Origin: Chlorops oryzae
Lineage: Eukaryota; Arthropoda; Insecta; Diptera; Chloropidae
DNA: 64,000 nt
Direction: 5' to 3'
Assembly (NCBI GenBank): GCA_020466095.1
Contig: CM035806.1
Span: forward strand, 113,417,080-113,481,079
Every line of letters begins with the position of its first letter. The stretch's first letter is position 1. A model generated the notes under the pieces. The model was not told where the DNA came from and ran no database searches. It saw only the letters and a list, made by a program, of their open reading frames with translations. Of the stretch, positions 32,409-43,042 are shown one piece after another. The position numbers and the translations under genes are program-made.

Positions 32409-33357
32409 GCCATTCAGACGAGCATCGAAATCTCGGGATTTCCGCACTTGGATTTCGTGAAATCCATATCGAAATCCAAGCGTTCACACGACAATATCGC
32501 CATTGAGAGGATTTGGTTTGACAGCCATTCATATGTTTGTAGTGCTGCCAATTGTAGGGAAATTTCCTTAAAAATTTTTAGGGATTTTTTAAACAAAAAA
32601 TGACTTGTAGGGACAAAAGTACAGATTTCTTAAAATCGGCAAATGTACGGAATTTGTGATGTATTCCAAAATATTTAATAAATTTTGTATAAATTTGGTT
32701 GTCATAAAATTAAAAAGACAAAATAAAAACTATGCCAACATGTGTTTATATAAAAAAGTTCGGTCGAAGCTATCCGCTTCAAGAAAAGGCCTATTCATAT
32801 TTTTAATGAAATCATTTTTACTTGAACCACAACAAAAAAACTTAATTTTTGAAAGAAACTTTTTATTTTTGAAAAAAAAAAAAAAAAACATTTCAAATGA
32901 CTTTAGTACGATTCGGAGTTCCAGACTACCCTGAAAGATTCTCAAAAATATAAGCCTACCATATTCATGGCTACTCATACATTTTTGTATGCAAGAGGCA
33001 TATTATTTAAAAAAAATATAACGATATTTGTGGTAGGGAAAAACGTAAAGAATTGTGGGGATTTATTTAGTTTGTAGGGAATTTTTCGTTTGCGTGTGGA
33101 AGCATTGCCTGTTTGTTTACTTTGGTTTCTTTCAAAATTTGACAGTAGTGTTGCAGCATTTCTTCGATACATATAAAAAAACACAGAGTTGCATTCTGTT
33201 TGCTCCGGATTTCTCTTGGGATTTCGTTGGAATCCAATTTCTGAGCGGATTTCGTTTGACATTCATTTGTATCGGAAAACCGCTGGATTTTGACTGGATA
33301 TCGGCTGAAATCCTCAAAAGTGCCGAAATCCCGGGATTTCGATGCCGTCTGAATGCC
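32409..33357. mobile_element. 949-bp non-autonomous element with inverted ends
   Basis: Left end GCCATTCAGACGAGCATCG and right end (inverted) GGCATTCAGACGGCATCG, continuing into AAATCYCGGGATTTC. ATAT flanks both sides (32405-32408 and 33358-33361), a probable 4-bp duplication. Subterminal parts repeat GGATTTCG-like words many times in both orientations. No transposase frame. Confidence 0.7.
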
Positions 33358-33544
33358 ATATTAGAGGATTCAGAATCTGATATCACTGTTCCATCAGCAG
33401 AATTTTCCCTCACAGCTGAATATATAGTAGAAATTTCCTCATTTTCGTGACTGTTTTAAAACTGTATTTTATCACGATTTTTATGCTCACGTAAATGATT
33501 TGTTTCCATTAGGTGTGATTAGCCGATTCTAGGTCAAGGGAAAA

Positions 33545-33742
33545 TGGAGAAAAAAGTGGAGCAAAATGGTGACGCAAGAAAAAGTGGCACAAAATGGTGG
33601 CGCAAGAAAAAGTGGAGCAAAAAAGTGGTGCAAGAAAAAGGTGAGCAAAAAAGTGGCGCAAGAAAAGTGGTGCAAGAAGATGTGGTTCAAAAAAAGTGGA
33701 GCAAGAAAATGTGGTGCAAAGAAAATGAGAAGAAAGTGTTGA
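33545..33742 (+). repeat. Purine-rich minisatellite, unit about 15 bp
   Basis: Irregular tandem units of the form AAAAAGTGGNGCAAG, nearly all purine on the plus strand. Frames on both strands here are repeat artefacts. Confidence 0.85.
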
Positions 33743-34064
33743 GCAGGAAAAAATGTGTGACAAAAAATCAAAATGTGGGGGTGTTTTTTTTTAATATTTG
33801 CTGGATCGCATAGTGGTGGGAATCTTCCAAAGATACGATAAGTCTAAGTTATATAGCATGCACGATTCGTTCTAAGAACGCCTACGTACTAAACCCACCT
33901 CCTGCAGAACGTCAACCACTCTCCCCGCGGAACTGTCCTTAAAGATTACTTAGCGGGGCGGTTAGCACTCATGCTCTATTATACAACGTCTGTCTACTCC
34001 GCCGTTGCCTCTCTACACGACGAAGCTCGAGCTGAACCTCTTCGATATAGGTGCACATATAACT

Positions 34065-35490
34065 CTAGTTGGCCATACTGCTGCTCATGAAATCTATGAT
34101 CTCATCTGGATCAGATGGCCCGTCTATAGGCATCGAGAAACGTTGGCAGCGAAATACCACGTGCTCTGCGTCTTCCGGTTCGTCGCATACTGGGCATTGC
34201 GGCGAATCGTCGTGCCGGAATCTATGAAGGTTCCATCTGTACTCACCGTGCCATGAGAGAAACTGTGTTAGCTGGTAATAGGTCACACCATGCTTCCGCC
34301 CTATCCATGTCTTTATGTCTGGAATCAACCTAAAGGTCCATCTTCCATTTGTCGCCTCGGTCCAACTTCGTTGCCATTTTGCGATGGAGATCTGCCGTTC
34401 CCGCCTCCTTCGTGCCATATTTGTTCTGCCCTGCGCGTAGATTCGATGCATTTCATCTGCCAGAATCTCTATGAAAATCATTCCCGCTATCACTAGCACT
34501 GCGTCATTAGATATGGTTCTGAATCCTGATGTCACTCTTAAGACAGCCAGTCTATACACTGGTGCTATGATCCTAATGTAGCTGCTTGACCTAAGCGATT
34601 GCGCCCATATCGGAGCCGCGTAAAGAATCACAGATGGCACTACCGTCGATATTAGTTTTTGGATGTCCGCTTTCGGCCCCCTACGTTTGGAAGCACCCTG
34701 GAAAGGGTTTGGATTCTGGCTGTCTTTGCTTTCACGTATTGCAGATGCGTCCAAAAAGATAGGCGACTGTCAATGAACACCCCCAAGTACATGATAGCCG
34801 CTTTAGATTTTATCTCGTGCTCTCCTACTCGAATCGTACAGAATTCCATTTTTTTCCTACTGCCTCCGTCTTTTGTTCCGCCAGCGATAATTTCGCTGAA
34901 CCCAGCCAGGACATCACATCGCTGAAGGCCCTGTTGGCTTTGTGCTGAATATCCTCTATTTCCTTTGCCGTTATCGCTAGACACAGATCATCTGCGAATC
35001 CAACCGATACACACTCCGCCGGCAACCGTATCCGCAATACCTGATCATACATAAGGTTCCATAGCAGAAGACCCAGAACCGATCCCTGTATAACCCCTGC
35101 AGTTACTCTATATCTTTTACGCCCATCGTCGCTATCGTACTCTATCCATCTGTTCGAGAGATTGGAGTTTATGATGCTTCTGATGTATGGTGGAGCATCC
35201 ATTCTGGAGATTGCACCTCTCACGTGCATCCATGCTGCCGTATTAAAAGCGTTTCTTACGTCTAGCGTAACTATTGAACAATAATGCTTGGTTCCTCCCC
35301 TCCACTTTTCGCCTGAAATAGCCTCCTTTGCCAGATCAACGACCTTATTGATCGCCTCGACTGTCGATCGTCCTTTTCTGAACCCAAATAGGTTCACTGA
35401 CAAGTCTTTGCTCTATTGTTCTGTGACTATTTCAGTCGCCTGGACTTCTGTGCGATATTTGGGCAACCGCAAGTCATCTACGCGAATTCA
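34065..35490 (-). pseudogene. 5'-truncated R1-clade LINE ORF2
   Basis: Read on the minus strand. The upper part (35403-34825) has GFRKGRSTVEAINKVVDLA, IVTLDVRNAFNTAAW, GVIQGSVLGLLLWN and the catalytic GFADDLCLAI of a reverse transcriptase. The middle frame shifts (34984-34652) and reads YLGVFIDSRLSFW. The last frame (34754-34065) holds the C-terminal region with LIPDIKTWIGRKHG and a CPVC...H...C zinc motif. The endonuclease and the first polymerase motifs are lost at about 35490. It differs clearly from the full-length R1 copy at 11-16 kb, so it is another family. Confidence 0.87.
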
Positions 35491-35501
35491 ACTATGATAT
35501 A

Positions 35502-35830
35502 CACTACGGTGCAAAACTATAGCCGCACCTTTGTTTTTCAGTGTGAAAGCAGTTTAAGAAAGAAAAGAAAAACATTTCGGATATGAAATTAAAGAGGATT
35601 TGAAAATAATGGATTGAGAGAAAGAACAACAACAAAATCATTTTAATAGCTCCCGTTATATTAAACTTTTTGCTTTTTCATTGGTGCAATACTATAAATG
35701 CACATTCTTGACGTAACTGGTCAGAAGTTTTCATGGAATTGCTTGGTTTGCCCAGTTAAACTAGCTGCGAAATAACTATGAAGCATGTGCGTTTATAGTA
35801 TAATACTATAATTGCTGCTTACGGAAGCGA
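35502..35830 (+). mobile_element. Possible single end of a Tc1-like element
   Basis: After TA, CACTACGGTGCAAAACTATA (35502) resembles a Tc1-type terminus. A related word, GGTGCAATACTATAAATGCAC, follows about 172 bp later in the same orientation, like the direct repeats of IR/DR elements. I found no opposite end. Confidence 0.35.
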
Positions 35831-36475
35831 TGAACCGCAACGACCTCATATACAATATTGCACTTCTCCTTAGCTAAACCATTTCTGAATAATTACAATT
35901 TCACGTCATTCTGTCAAATGTATTCAGACAAAAGTGCAATCGCAAAAGAAGCTTGTGTGAGAGAAATCGAATTGTTAATCGTTTGCAAGCAAAAGCACCC
36001 TGCTTTTTTGCTTCTTATTTAGCACGTAGTTTATATCTGGATATTTACCAATTCCGAAATAATTCACATTAAACTTCTATCTACTCATGTCTCCATGTAT
36101 AATTTACTGTACACATAATATGTTTGATATAAAAGATAAAAATATAACATGAATTACTGAATAAAAAAAACTGTTGGCTTGCCGAACAAAACTGTTATTG
36201 AACGTTTATATTGTGGCAAAGCTGTTTTTATACTACACGCAAGGATTTCATGATTTATTCTAATGTATGTATGTACTTCAATAAGCCAGCGACTATTCGT
36301 GAATATATTTGGCAAAGTAGGCGCTGAAAAGTCATAGCAACTGGTATACGACTATTCAGCTATTGTATGGCCATCATAGATTTCCGTTATGAAATTAAGT
36401 CGCTGAGAAGTTGATAAATTAGTTTCAACTGCGAACGAAAATTAAATATGTTCAAAAGTCGAAACAATAAAGCAA
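35831..36475. other. AT-rich spacer, no gene recognised
   Basis: No frame, RNA or element end can be supported here. Confidence 0.5.
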
Positions 36476-38229
36476 TGTTCAGTGTGGTTCAAACCAAAAA
36501 AAGTGTCAATGCAAAACCGGAACTATAAAGTATATTGGCCAAATAAGAACTTGGTGAAATTAGCAAGAGAAGGTGATTCTGTGCCAGACTCGACTTGGAA
36601 GGCACAGTTGTGTAAACATTACGGCAGTGCTGCGACATTCAAAGATGCAGAAGCCGAATTGCTCCGATTGGAACAATTGACAGACTCGGATGAAAATATC
36701 CTGTTAGGTCGAGGCACAAGGCAGACACCGACTAAAAGAAAATAGTCAAACCAAAATACATTTCGAAACACCTACACAATTTTGAAAGGCAATATACCGG
36801 TAAGTAGAATGTAACGAACTGGATTTTTGAATATATTTATTTGAAATCCTATTGATATTTATAATAACTTCTTTACAAAGGCAAACTACGCTGACAATAA
36901 TAGAAAACCCCAATGGGAAAACAGAAATCGACCTTCGACACCCAAGAATCATGGATTACTCAACTTGACGACATTCTCCGGTACATATGCTCCATCAAAC
37001 GCACCAAATGCCAACTTATCTAGAAGCCAAACATTGATCGCAATTAATCCTGAAACACCAACGACAGGATTGCATCAAAATATTACGCAAAATTACACGC
37101 CGGATATCCTACCTGTGATTTACGGCCCATTTTTTTTATGACACACTTATGGGAGGATCAGTAGTTCGTTTGCCAAATGGATCGCTAGCTACCATAACCG
37201 TGCCTTCAACAGATGTGCATATCACCGAAGAATTGTCAAATTATTCATCAAATAATGTAGAAATAGCAGAGGAGAACCAAGATGAGCTAAAAGATACAAT
37301 GCCAGTTACTTCGATTGAAGAACGATTATCTTCAATTGAAGCAAAACTCGATTGGCAAAACGATAAAATCGCTAAAATTTGTGACTTTATGTGTAACTTC
37401 GAGAAGTTAATGGCAATGTGAAAGTCTGAAAAAGGTAGAAGAAATTTCATTTTCTATTTCCGTAGCAATGTATTAGATTTTTAGGCTCGATATTGCAGTG
37501 TATACTTAAGTTAAAGAATCTTGAAGACTTAAGAACACCTTAAGTGTCAACCGGTTTAATACTCAATTTTTATCCAAAACTTACGAAAATTGTTTTCGGC
37601 AGGCAAAATTTAATATATTTATTTAAAATCTTAGTTAAGGAGCACTTAAAATTTGTACTGTTAAAATGCTTTACAGACTTAAGCTTTATTTAAGTGCTAA
37701 GAAGACCTTAAGTATGCACTGTAATATCGAAAACGATAATTTCTAGTTATTCCTTTTTTTTTTAGAAATGACAGTGTCAGAAGATGCAAGGGTAAACGAA
37801 GATTTTTCGTGTTTTGCTGACATGAAGCCAGCACAATCAAGTAATGAGTTGTACGCCCTCGAAAAGCAGCTAAGCAATCAAGATTTTTTCCAAAAATTGT
37901 TGCGATATTTAAAATCAATTAAAAAATTGGACGGCAAAGGGGATGTCAGGCTTGTATTTAGAGAGATAATGCAAATACTGGTGCGGGCAAGTGCAGTATT
38001 GCCCTTTTCCTGGAAGGGATTCAAAAGTACAAAAAAGGGGTGTGTAATGTTGTCTTTCTCGGCCGCTTTTCCAAACTTTATAAAATTCGTGAATACAGTT
38101 CTCCGCCTTTCGGACAAAGACTTCGTTTTAGAAAATACTGAAGAACAGTTAAAGGTGTTTCTGCGTTATAAAAATATAGTGAAGTCTCAAATCAAGGAAT
38201 TTATTGAAATTCAAATACCAAAAACTTAA
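36476..38229 (+). pseudogene. DUF4806-type insect gene, probably damaged
   Basis: Four exon-like blocks. Block 1 (36476-36745) has a MFSVVQTKKS start in one frame and YKVYWPNKNLVKLAREGDS in the next, the N-terminus of insect DUF4806 genes, implying a frameshift near 36520. It meets a TAG at 36743 before a good GTAAGTA donor at 36796. Block 2 (about 36881-37140) is Asn/Thr-rich. Block 3 (37149-37416) encodes a Glu-rich stretch and a short coiled coil (SIEERLSSIEAKLDWQNDKI). Block 4 follows a T-rich tract and AG (37766) and holds the DUF4806 core: LEKQLSNQDFFQKLLRYLKS and WKGFKSTKKGCVM. The function of DUF4806 is unknown. The last codons fall in the inverted LTR fragment at 38181-38276. Confidence 0.6.
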
Positions 38230-38276
38230 AATATCATGCGCGCGATGCGCTCGCTTCGACGTTCAGAATGAGACTT
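38181..38276 (-). repeat. Inverted LTR fragment, left arm
   Basis: Matches the reverse complement of 41778-41876 over almost its full length, with a 3-bp gap and a few mismatches. It includes ATGCGCGCGATGCGCTCGC. It covers the stop codon and last 15 or so codons of the DUF4806-type frame. Confidence 0.88.
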
Positions 38277-39190
38277 CAGATCAGAAGTGAAAAGAACCAA
38301 CGCGGGGTCTTTGACGTTGAGGAGACTGTCGACGCGGTTGTGCGTCTGGATTCCGCATCTGTCTTGGTCAAAATGTATGTGGTGCGAGATGGCTTACTGG
38401 ACACCGAAGTTCTCTTAGGAGAAGATATTCTTTTACGAGATGGGTACGTCTTCACAACGAGAGGCAAGGCAGTTACTTTTACGGTGGATAAGGGCATCGA
38501 TCCGAACAAAGTAAGTGATGGGTTGTCATCGAGCTTCAGCGAACAGCACGAGACTGAATCTAGTGAAAACGAAATAAACGGTAATATCAACAACGAAAAC
38601 GAAAAAAACGGTTATGCCAAAAACGAAAACAAAATAAACGGTATAATCAACAACGAAAACGAAAAAAACGGTTATGCCAAAAACGAAAACAATATAAACT
38701 GTAATATCAACAACGAAAACGAAATGAACGGTTATACCAAAAACGAAAACGAAATAAGCAGTAATGTTAAAAATGAAATCGAACTGAATGAAAATGCAGA
38801 AAACGAAAACGCGTTATAGAGTGACGTCAAAGTAGAATCAACCGACGAAAATAATAGTGTAAATAACGATATAAACGGAAGCAACACCTTAATAAAATGT
38901 GACGAGGTCGATGTAAACGGTGGTGCAACTATCGCGAACGTTGAAACCGAAGTAGATATCGAACGATATAAAAGTCCAAAAGTTCAACACGAAATCAATC
39001 TCGGCAAGATAAACGACGTCATAAATGAATTTCCCGATGTTTTCTCGTCGGGTTTAAGTAACATCGGTAGAACTGACCTGATTGAAGCAAAGATCGAACT
39101 GTGTGAAAACAAAATCGTGTCTCAACCACCATATCGAGTTCCGGGGCCAAAAAAACAAATTGTAATTGACATGGTAAACGACTATTACAA
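38268..39190 (+). pseudogene. Gypsy protease and protease-polymerase linker
   Basis: The frame begins ATGAGACTTC inside the inverted fragment and reads DTEVLLGEDILLRDG, like the C-terminal part of a retropepsin; the catalytic Asp region is missing. A long Asn/Glu-rich tandem linker follows (38563-38815), then an in-frame TAG at 38817. The frame continues with NEFPDVFSSGLSNIGRTDL and PPYRVPGPKK, the usual lead-in to reverse transcriptase. A frameshift near 39190 separates it from the polymerase frame. Confidence 0.75.
38563..38815 (+). repeat. 60-bp tandem repeats in the Gypsy pol linker
   Basis: About four units, each made of two 30-bp halves, encoding INNENEKNGYAKNENK-like repeats. Such a linker is unusual between protease and reverse transcriptase. 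Confidence 0.88.
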
Positions 39191-39235
39191 AACGTCATTA
39201 TTACGAAATCAGAAGCCGAGTATGCTAGTCCACTA

Positions 39236-41691
39236 GTGCTGGTAAAAAAAAAGAACGGGTCGGAACGATTATGTGTGGACTATAGACGCCTAAACAATTT
39301 GATAAAGAAAGAAAATTTTCCGGTACCGAATATTGACGAACGTCTTCACGAAGCAAAACAATACCGTTTCTTTTGCGTCCTAGACCTAAACAGTGGTTAT
39401 TATCAAATTCCGGTTGCGCGAAAGAGTCGAAAACTAACCGCGTTCGTGACTCCGGAAGGCCTCTACGAATTCACCAGATTACCGTTTGGCCTTAAGAACT
39501 CGCCGGCTTACTTTCAACGTCTCATGGCAGAAGTTCAGAAGCGCACGCAACCAGGCGATATGATTCACTACATTGATGACATACTCATTGGAAGCAACGA
39601 CACCGAGGAAATGTGCGAGAAGCTTCGGAGAGTCCTGCAAGTACTCCGTGAGGCAGGCTTGACATTGAACAGTGGAAAATGCAAATTCGGGTGCAGCTCG
39701 ATCAGTTTCCTGGGTGACGAGCTTCATCCGAGCGGTATCAGCCCGGGAAGAATCAAGACGAAGGCGGTCGCAGAATTCCCTGCGCCAACGAACGTACATG
39801 ACGTCAGACGTTTTCTCGGCTTAAGCGGATTCTTCAGGAAATTCGTTCCGGCATTTGCGGTCATAGCCAAACCACTTCGTAAGATATTGCGAAAGGACCA
39901 GAGGTTCGAATGGGGCGTCGACCAAGAAGCATCATTACAGCGGCTGAAGCGTGAGCTGACGTCTGAACCAATACTGGTACCATATCGTAGCGACGCCGAA
40001 CACGAGCTGCACACGGATGCTAGTGGAGTTGGACTTGCCTCAGTCTTATTGCAAAGGGAAACAGGTAATCTAAAGCCTGTTGCGTATTTCAGTCGGGCCA
40101 CCAGCGAGAATGAAAAAAGGTTTCATAGTTACGAGCAGGAAGCCCTAGCAGTCGTCGAATCTCTGGAACGTTTCCGTTATTACTTATACGGCAAGACAGT
40201 GAAGGTCGTAACCGATTGCAGTGCGTTGCAGTCAACGATGAGCAAAAGAGAGCTCATACCGCGTATAGCCAGATGGTGGTTGGAGGTCCAGGATTATGAC
40301 GTGGTGTTTGAACATCGAGCTGGTAAACGCATGGAGCACGTTGATGCTCTCAGCAGAGCGCCGGTAGAGAAATCAACGGAACCCGACACGGCGGACATGA
40401 AAATGTTCAAGGCAACAATCGACAATGATGACTGGCTGTTCAGTATGCAGTTGCAGGATTCAAAGCTGCAAGCCAAGGTATGTGATCTCATGGAAAAGGG
40501 GAAGGCACGCGACGAGAACTATGTTCTTAAAGATGGGCGACTCTACCGACTCGTGAGCGGAAAACCGCTTTGGCTTGTCCCGAAAGTCATCCGTTGGAAG
40601 CTGATCTTGGAGAGCCACGAAGGCGGTGGTCACCTGAGTGTCAACAAAACGATCGAGCGACTTCGAGAAAATGTGTGGTTTCCTCGCATGCGTAACGCCG
40701 TGAAATCTTTCATCAGGACGTGCATCGACTGTGCCTATAATAAGCAACCAGGTGGGCGCAAGGAAGGCGAGTATCATTATGATGACACTGCGCCGGCACC
40801 ATTTCGCACTGTCCACGTGGATCATCTCGGTCCATTTCCACGAAGCTCTAGATGCAACGAGCACGTATTGGTCATCGTGGACGCCTTTACGAAGTACGCC
40901 GTCATCCGCGCCGTCAGGAGTACCACAACAAAGGAGATATTGAAGGTCTTCAATGAAGCAAGCAACTTTGTGGGCCTTCCAGAGCGGATCATATCTGATC
41001 GAGGGACGGCGTTCACCTCGAACGAATTTAAGAAATACTGCAAGGAAAACGGCATCCATCACACCCTTGTTGCAGTACGAACTCCACGTGCAAACGGGGC
41101 GGTCGAAAGAATGAATCGCACCATCCTGTCAATGCTACGACCGTCTACGAAGCAAGATAAGTATTGGAACGACCAACTGCAGAAGATTCAATTCTCAATC
41201 AACTCAACAAAGAACCGCACTACTGGGTTCACCCCACATCAGTAGCTCCTGGGGTATCAGCCAAAAGATGACGTGAAGAACCGATTAATCCAGACACTCC
41301 ACAACTACGACTATGAGGAAGAGAGGGAGACAATCCGAAACACAGCTGCGGCCAAGATATCGAAGACTCGGCAGAAAGCGAAAGAAAGGTACACGCAACG
41401 CCCACGCAGTATCAAGAAGGTGATTTGGTACTGGTCGAAAATGAAGCAGCCGCAACTGGGTCATCGCGGAAACTCGAACCTCGCTACAAGGGCCCCTTTA
41501 TCGTTACAAAAACCCTAGGTAAGGATAGATATGTGGTTGAAGATCTTCCAGGGTCAAAACGGAAACAACGACACTACTCAGCAGTCTATGCGTCCGACAA
41601 AATGAAGTCCTGGAGCTGTTTGCCATCTACTCTCGACGACCCCATTGATGATGACGACCTTAGCGACGATGGTAGCGAGGACACTACCTAG
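39236..41691 (+). pseudogene. Gypsy reverse transcriptase, RNase H and integrase
   Basis: 669 open residues, then an in-frame TAG (41243-41245) and a frameshift near 41425. Reverse transcriptase has CVDYRRLNNLIKKENFP, FCVLDLNSGYYQIPV, LPFGLKNSPAYFQR and intact YIDD. RNase H has ELHTDASGVGLASVLLQ and a conserved YEQEALAVVESLERFRYYL. Integrase has the HHCC zinc finger (GGHLSVNKTIERL, CIDCAYNKQ) and DDE core (VHVDHLGPFP, IISDRGTAFTS, NGAVERMNRT). After the shift, RKLEPRYKGPFIVTKTLGKD is the GPY/F module. The catalytic core is preserved but the protein is not continuous. Confidence 0.9.
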
Positions 41692-41777
41692 ATCAGGAAA
41701 GGCCGACTGTAGTATCCGTAGAAATACCACAAAGATAAAGCATAAAGGCTTTGTGCGAAGTATGAAACCAGTCAGTT

Positions 41778-41876
41778 AAGTCTCATTCTGAACGTCGAAG
41801 CGAGCGCATCGCGCGCATGATATTTTCAGTTTTTGTTATTATTTGAATTTCAATAAATTCTTTGATTTGAGACTTC
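41778..41876 (+). repeat. LTR fragment, right arm of the inverted pair
   Basis: Partner of 38181-38276. It lies inside the probable 3' LTR downstream of the integrase frame. Confidence 0.88.
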
Positions 41877-41898
41877 AATAGATTATCGTCGCGACAAT

Positions 41899-42454
41899 GC
41901 TAGCACTGGCGATCGTCGAGCGACCTCTATTCGCCGGAAATTGGTTCACGCATCAGCTGGAACAGGCAGAAAAAAGTTGCACACCGATCAAGATGTCGAA
42001 AATTGTTATGATGCAACCGACGAAAGCGAAATAATAAATGTGGTCGAAACCGAGAAATGCAAAGGCGAATTGCATGGAACCGACGAAAGTCAAACCATGT
42101 ATTATATATAGAAATCCAAAACAACGAGACAGGTATTATTTTTAATTAAATTAGAAATTTATTTTTATTTACAAATATTTTATTTTTATTATTATTATTT
42201 TAAAAAGTACAATTTCGAAATAAATGTAAAAACAATTACACCAAAGTGTGAATTATGGGTATGAAAACAGCTGTGCTTTTATCGAAAGATTCTACCTTTA
42301 CCATTTTTGAATAAAAGTTATTCATTGGACACATTTCTGGAGTTTGTTTTTTTTCCATATTCGACTGATAGATATGAAGGGAAGTAGAACGAACTGGTCT
42401 CAAAAAATAATCTTTCGTTTCTTTCAAAGCAAATCCAAACAAAAATATATATAA
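41899..42454. other. Spacer after the Gypsy element
   Basis: A short plus-strand frame (about 41890-42110) rich in Glu/Asp could be leader or gag remnant of a second element, but no motif supports it. The rest is AT-rich. Confidence 0.35.
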
Positions 42455-43029
42455 TTTCTAATGATACGCGGCGGTTATTAGCTACCGAGCTGCAACATGC
42501 TCGATTGCGTGTTTGGGCGTATGATTCGACACGTTGGCTTAGCTCGAAAGTGTGCGCAGGACGAGTAAGTAATTTGAAGAATGCGCGAATAAGAAATTCA
42601 TTCATTAATTACGCATGCCCATTTCGCCTAAAACTTGGCAACTTAGCTAAATGAAGGAAAGAATTGGAATTGGGCGCGATTATGGAATTCAGTCATAAAT
42701 TACAACTGACCGTTTGAATTTGTTGAAATTTGGCAACGTAGATAAATAGAAACAGAAAATATTCGCTTTTCTACTTACTCCCGTAAGACTATGGCTATTT
42801 TTAGACACCTCTTCAATTTTCGCAAATTCGTACAGGGAAAAGCCAAAAACTTGAATGCCCGAAGTTCTTAGAAATTAGCGCATAATAAATGCAAGGTGAC
42901 ATTCTTAATGTGGTTCTACTGTATATTTTGCTTTTACTGATTTATGATATTGGAGCGTCTCAATAAAATTAACGAAAATATGAAAATTTTGGTTGAAGTG
43001 AAATTTCAATGCTGATGAATTTCAATATA
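42455..43029 (+). repeat. Foldback-arm unit, outer tandem copy
   Basis: A 575-bp unit starting TTCTAATGATACGCGGCGG and ending GAATTTCAATATA; a diverged copy follows at 43091-43673. It looks like a duplication of the outer part of the left arm. Confidence 0.85.
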
Positions 43030-43042
43030 TGCAAAGGGTATA

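Larger units (their letters stand above)
38268..41898 (+). mobile_element. Gypsy-type LTR retrotransposon, 5'-truncated and rearranged
   Basis: The interior starts within the protease and runs through reverse transcriptase, RNase H and integrase. A probable 3' LTR spans about 41709-41898 (TGTAGTATCC to GCGACA) and has an AATAAA signal. No gag and no normal 5' LTR remain. Instead a fragment of the same LTR lies upstream in inverted orientation (38181-38276). Confidence 0.75.

Noticed and set aside
33509..33771. Minus frames rich in Phe, Ala, Pro and Leu
   Set aside because: They are translations of the purine-rich minisatellite.
42455..43029. The outer tandem arm copy as the true left end of the Galileo-like element
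   Set aside because: No corresponding extra copy exists beyond 63676 on the right, so I treat it as a duplication outside the symmetric arms.
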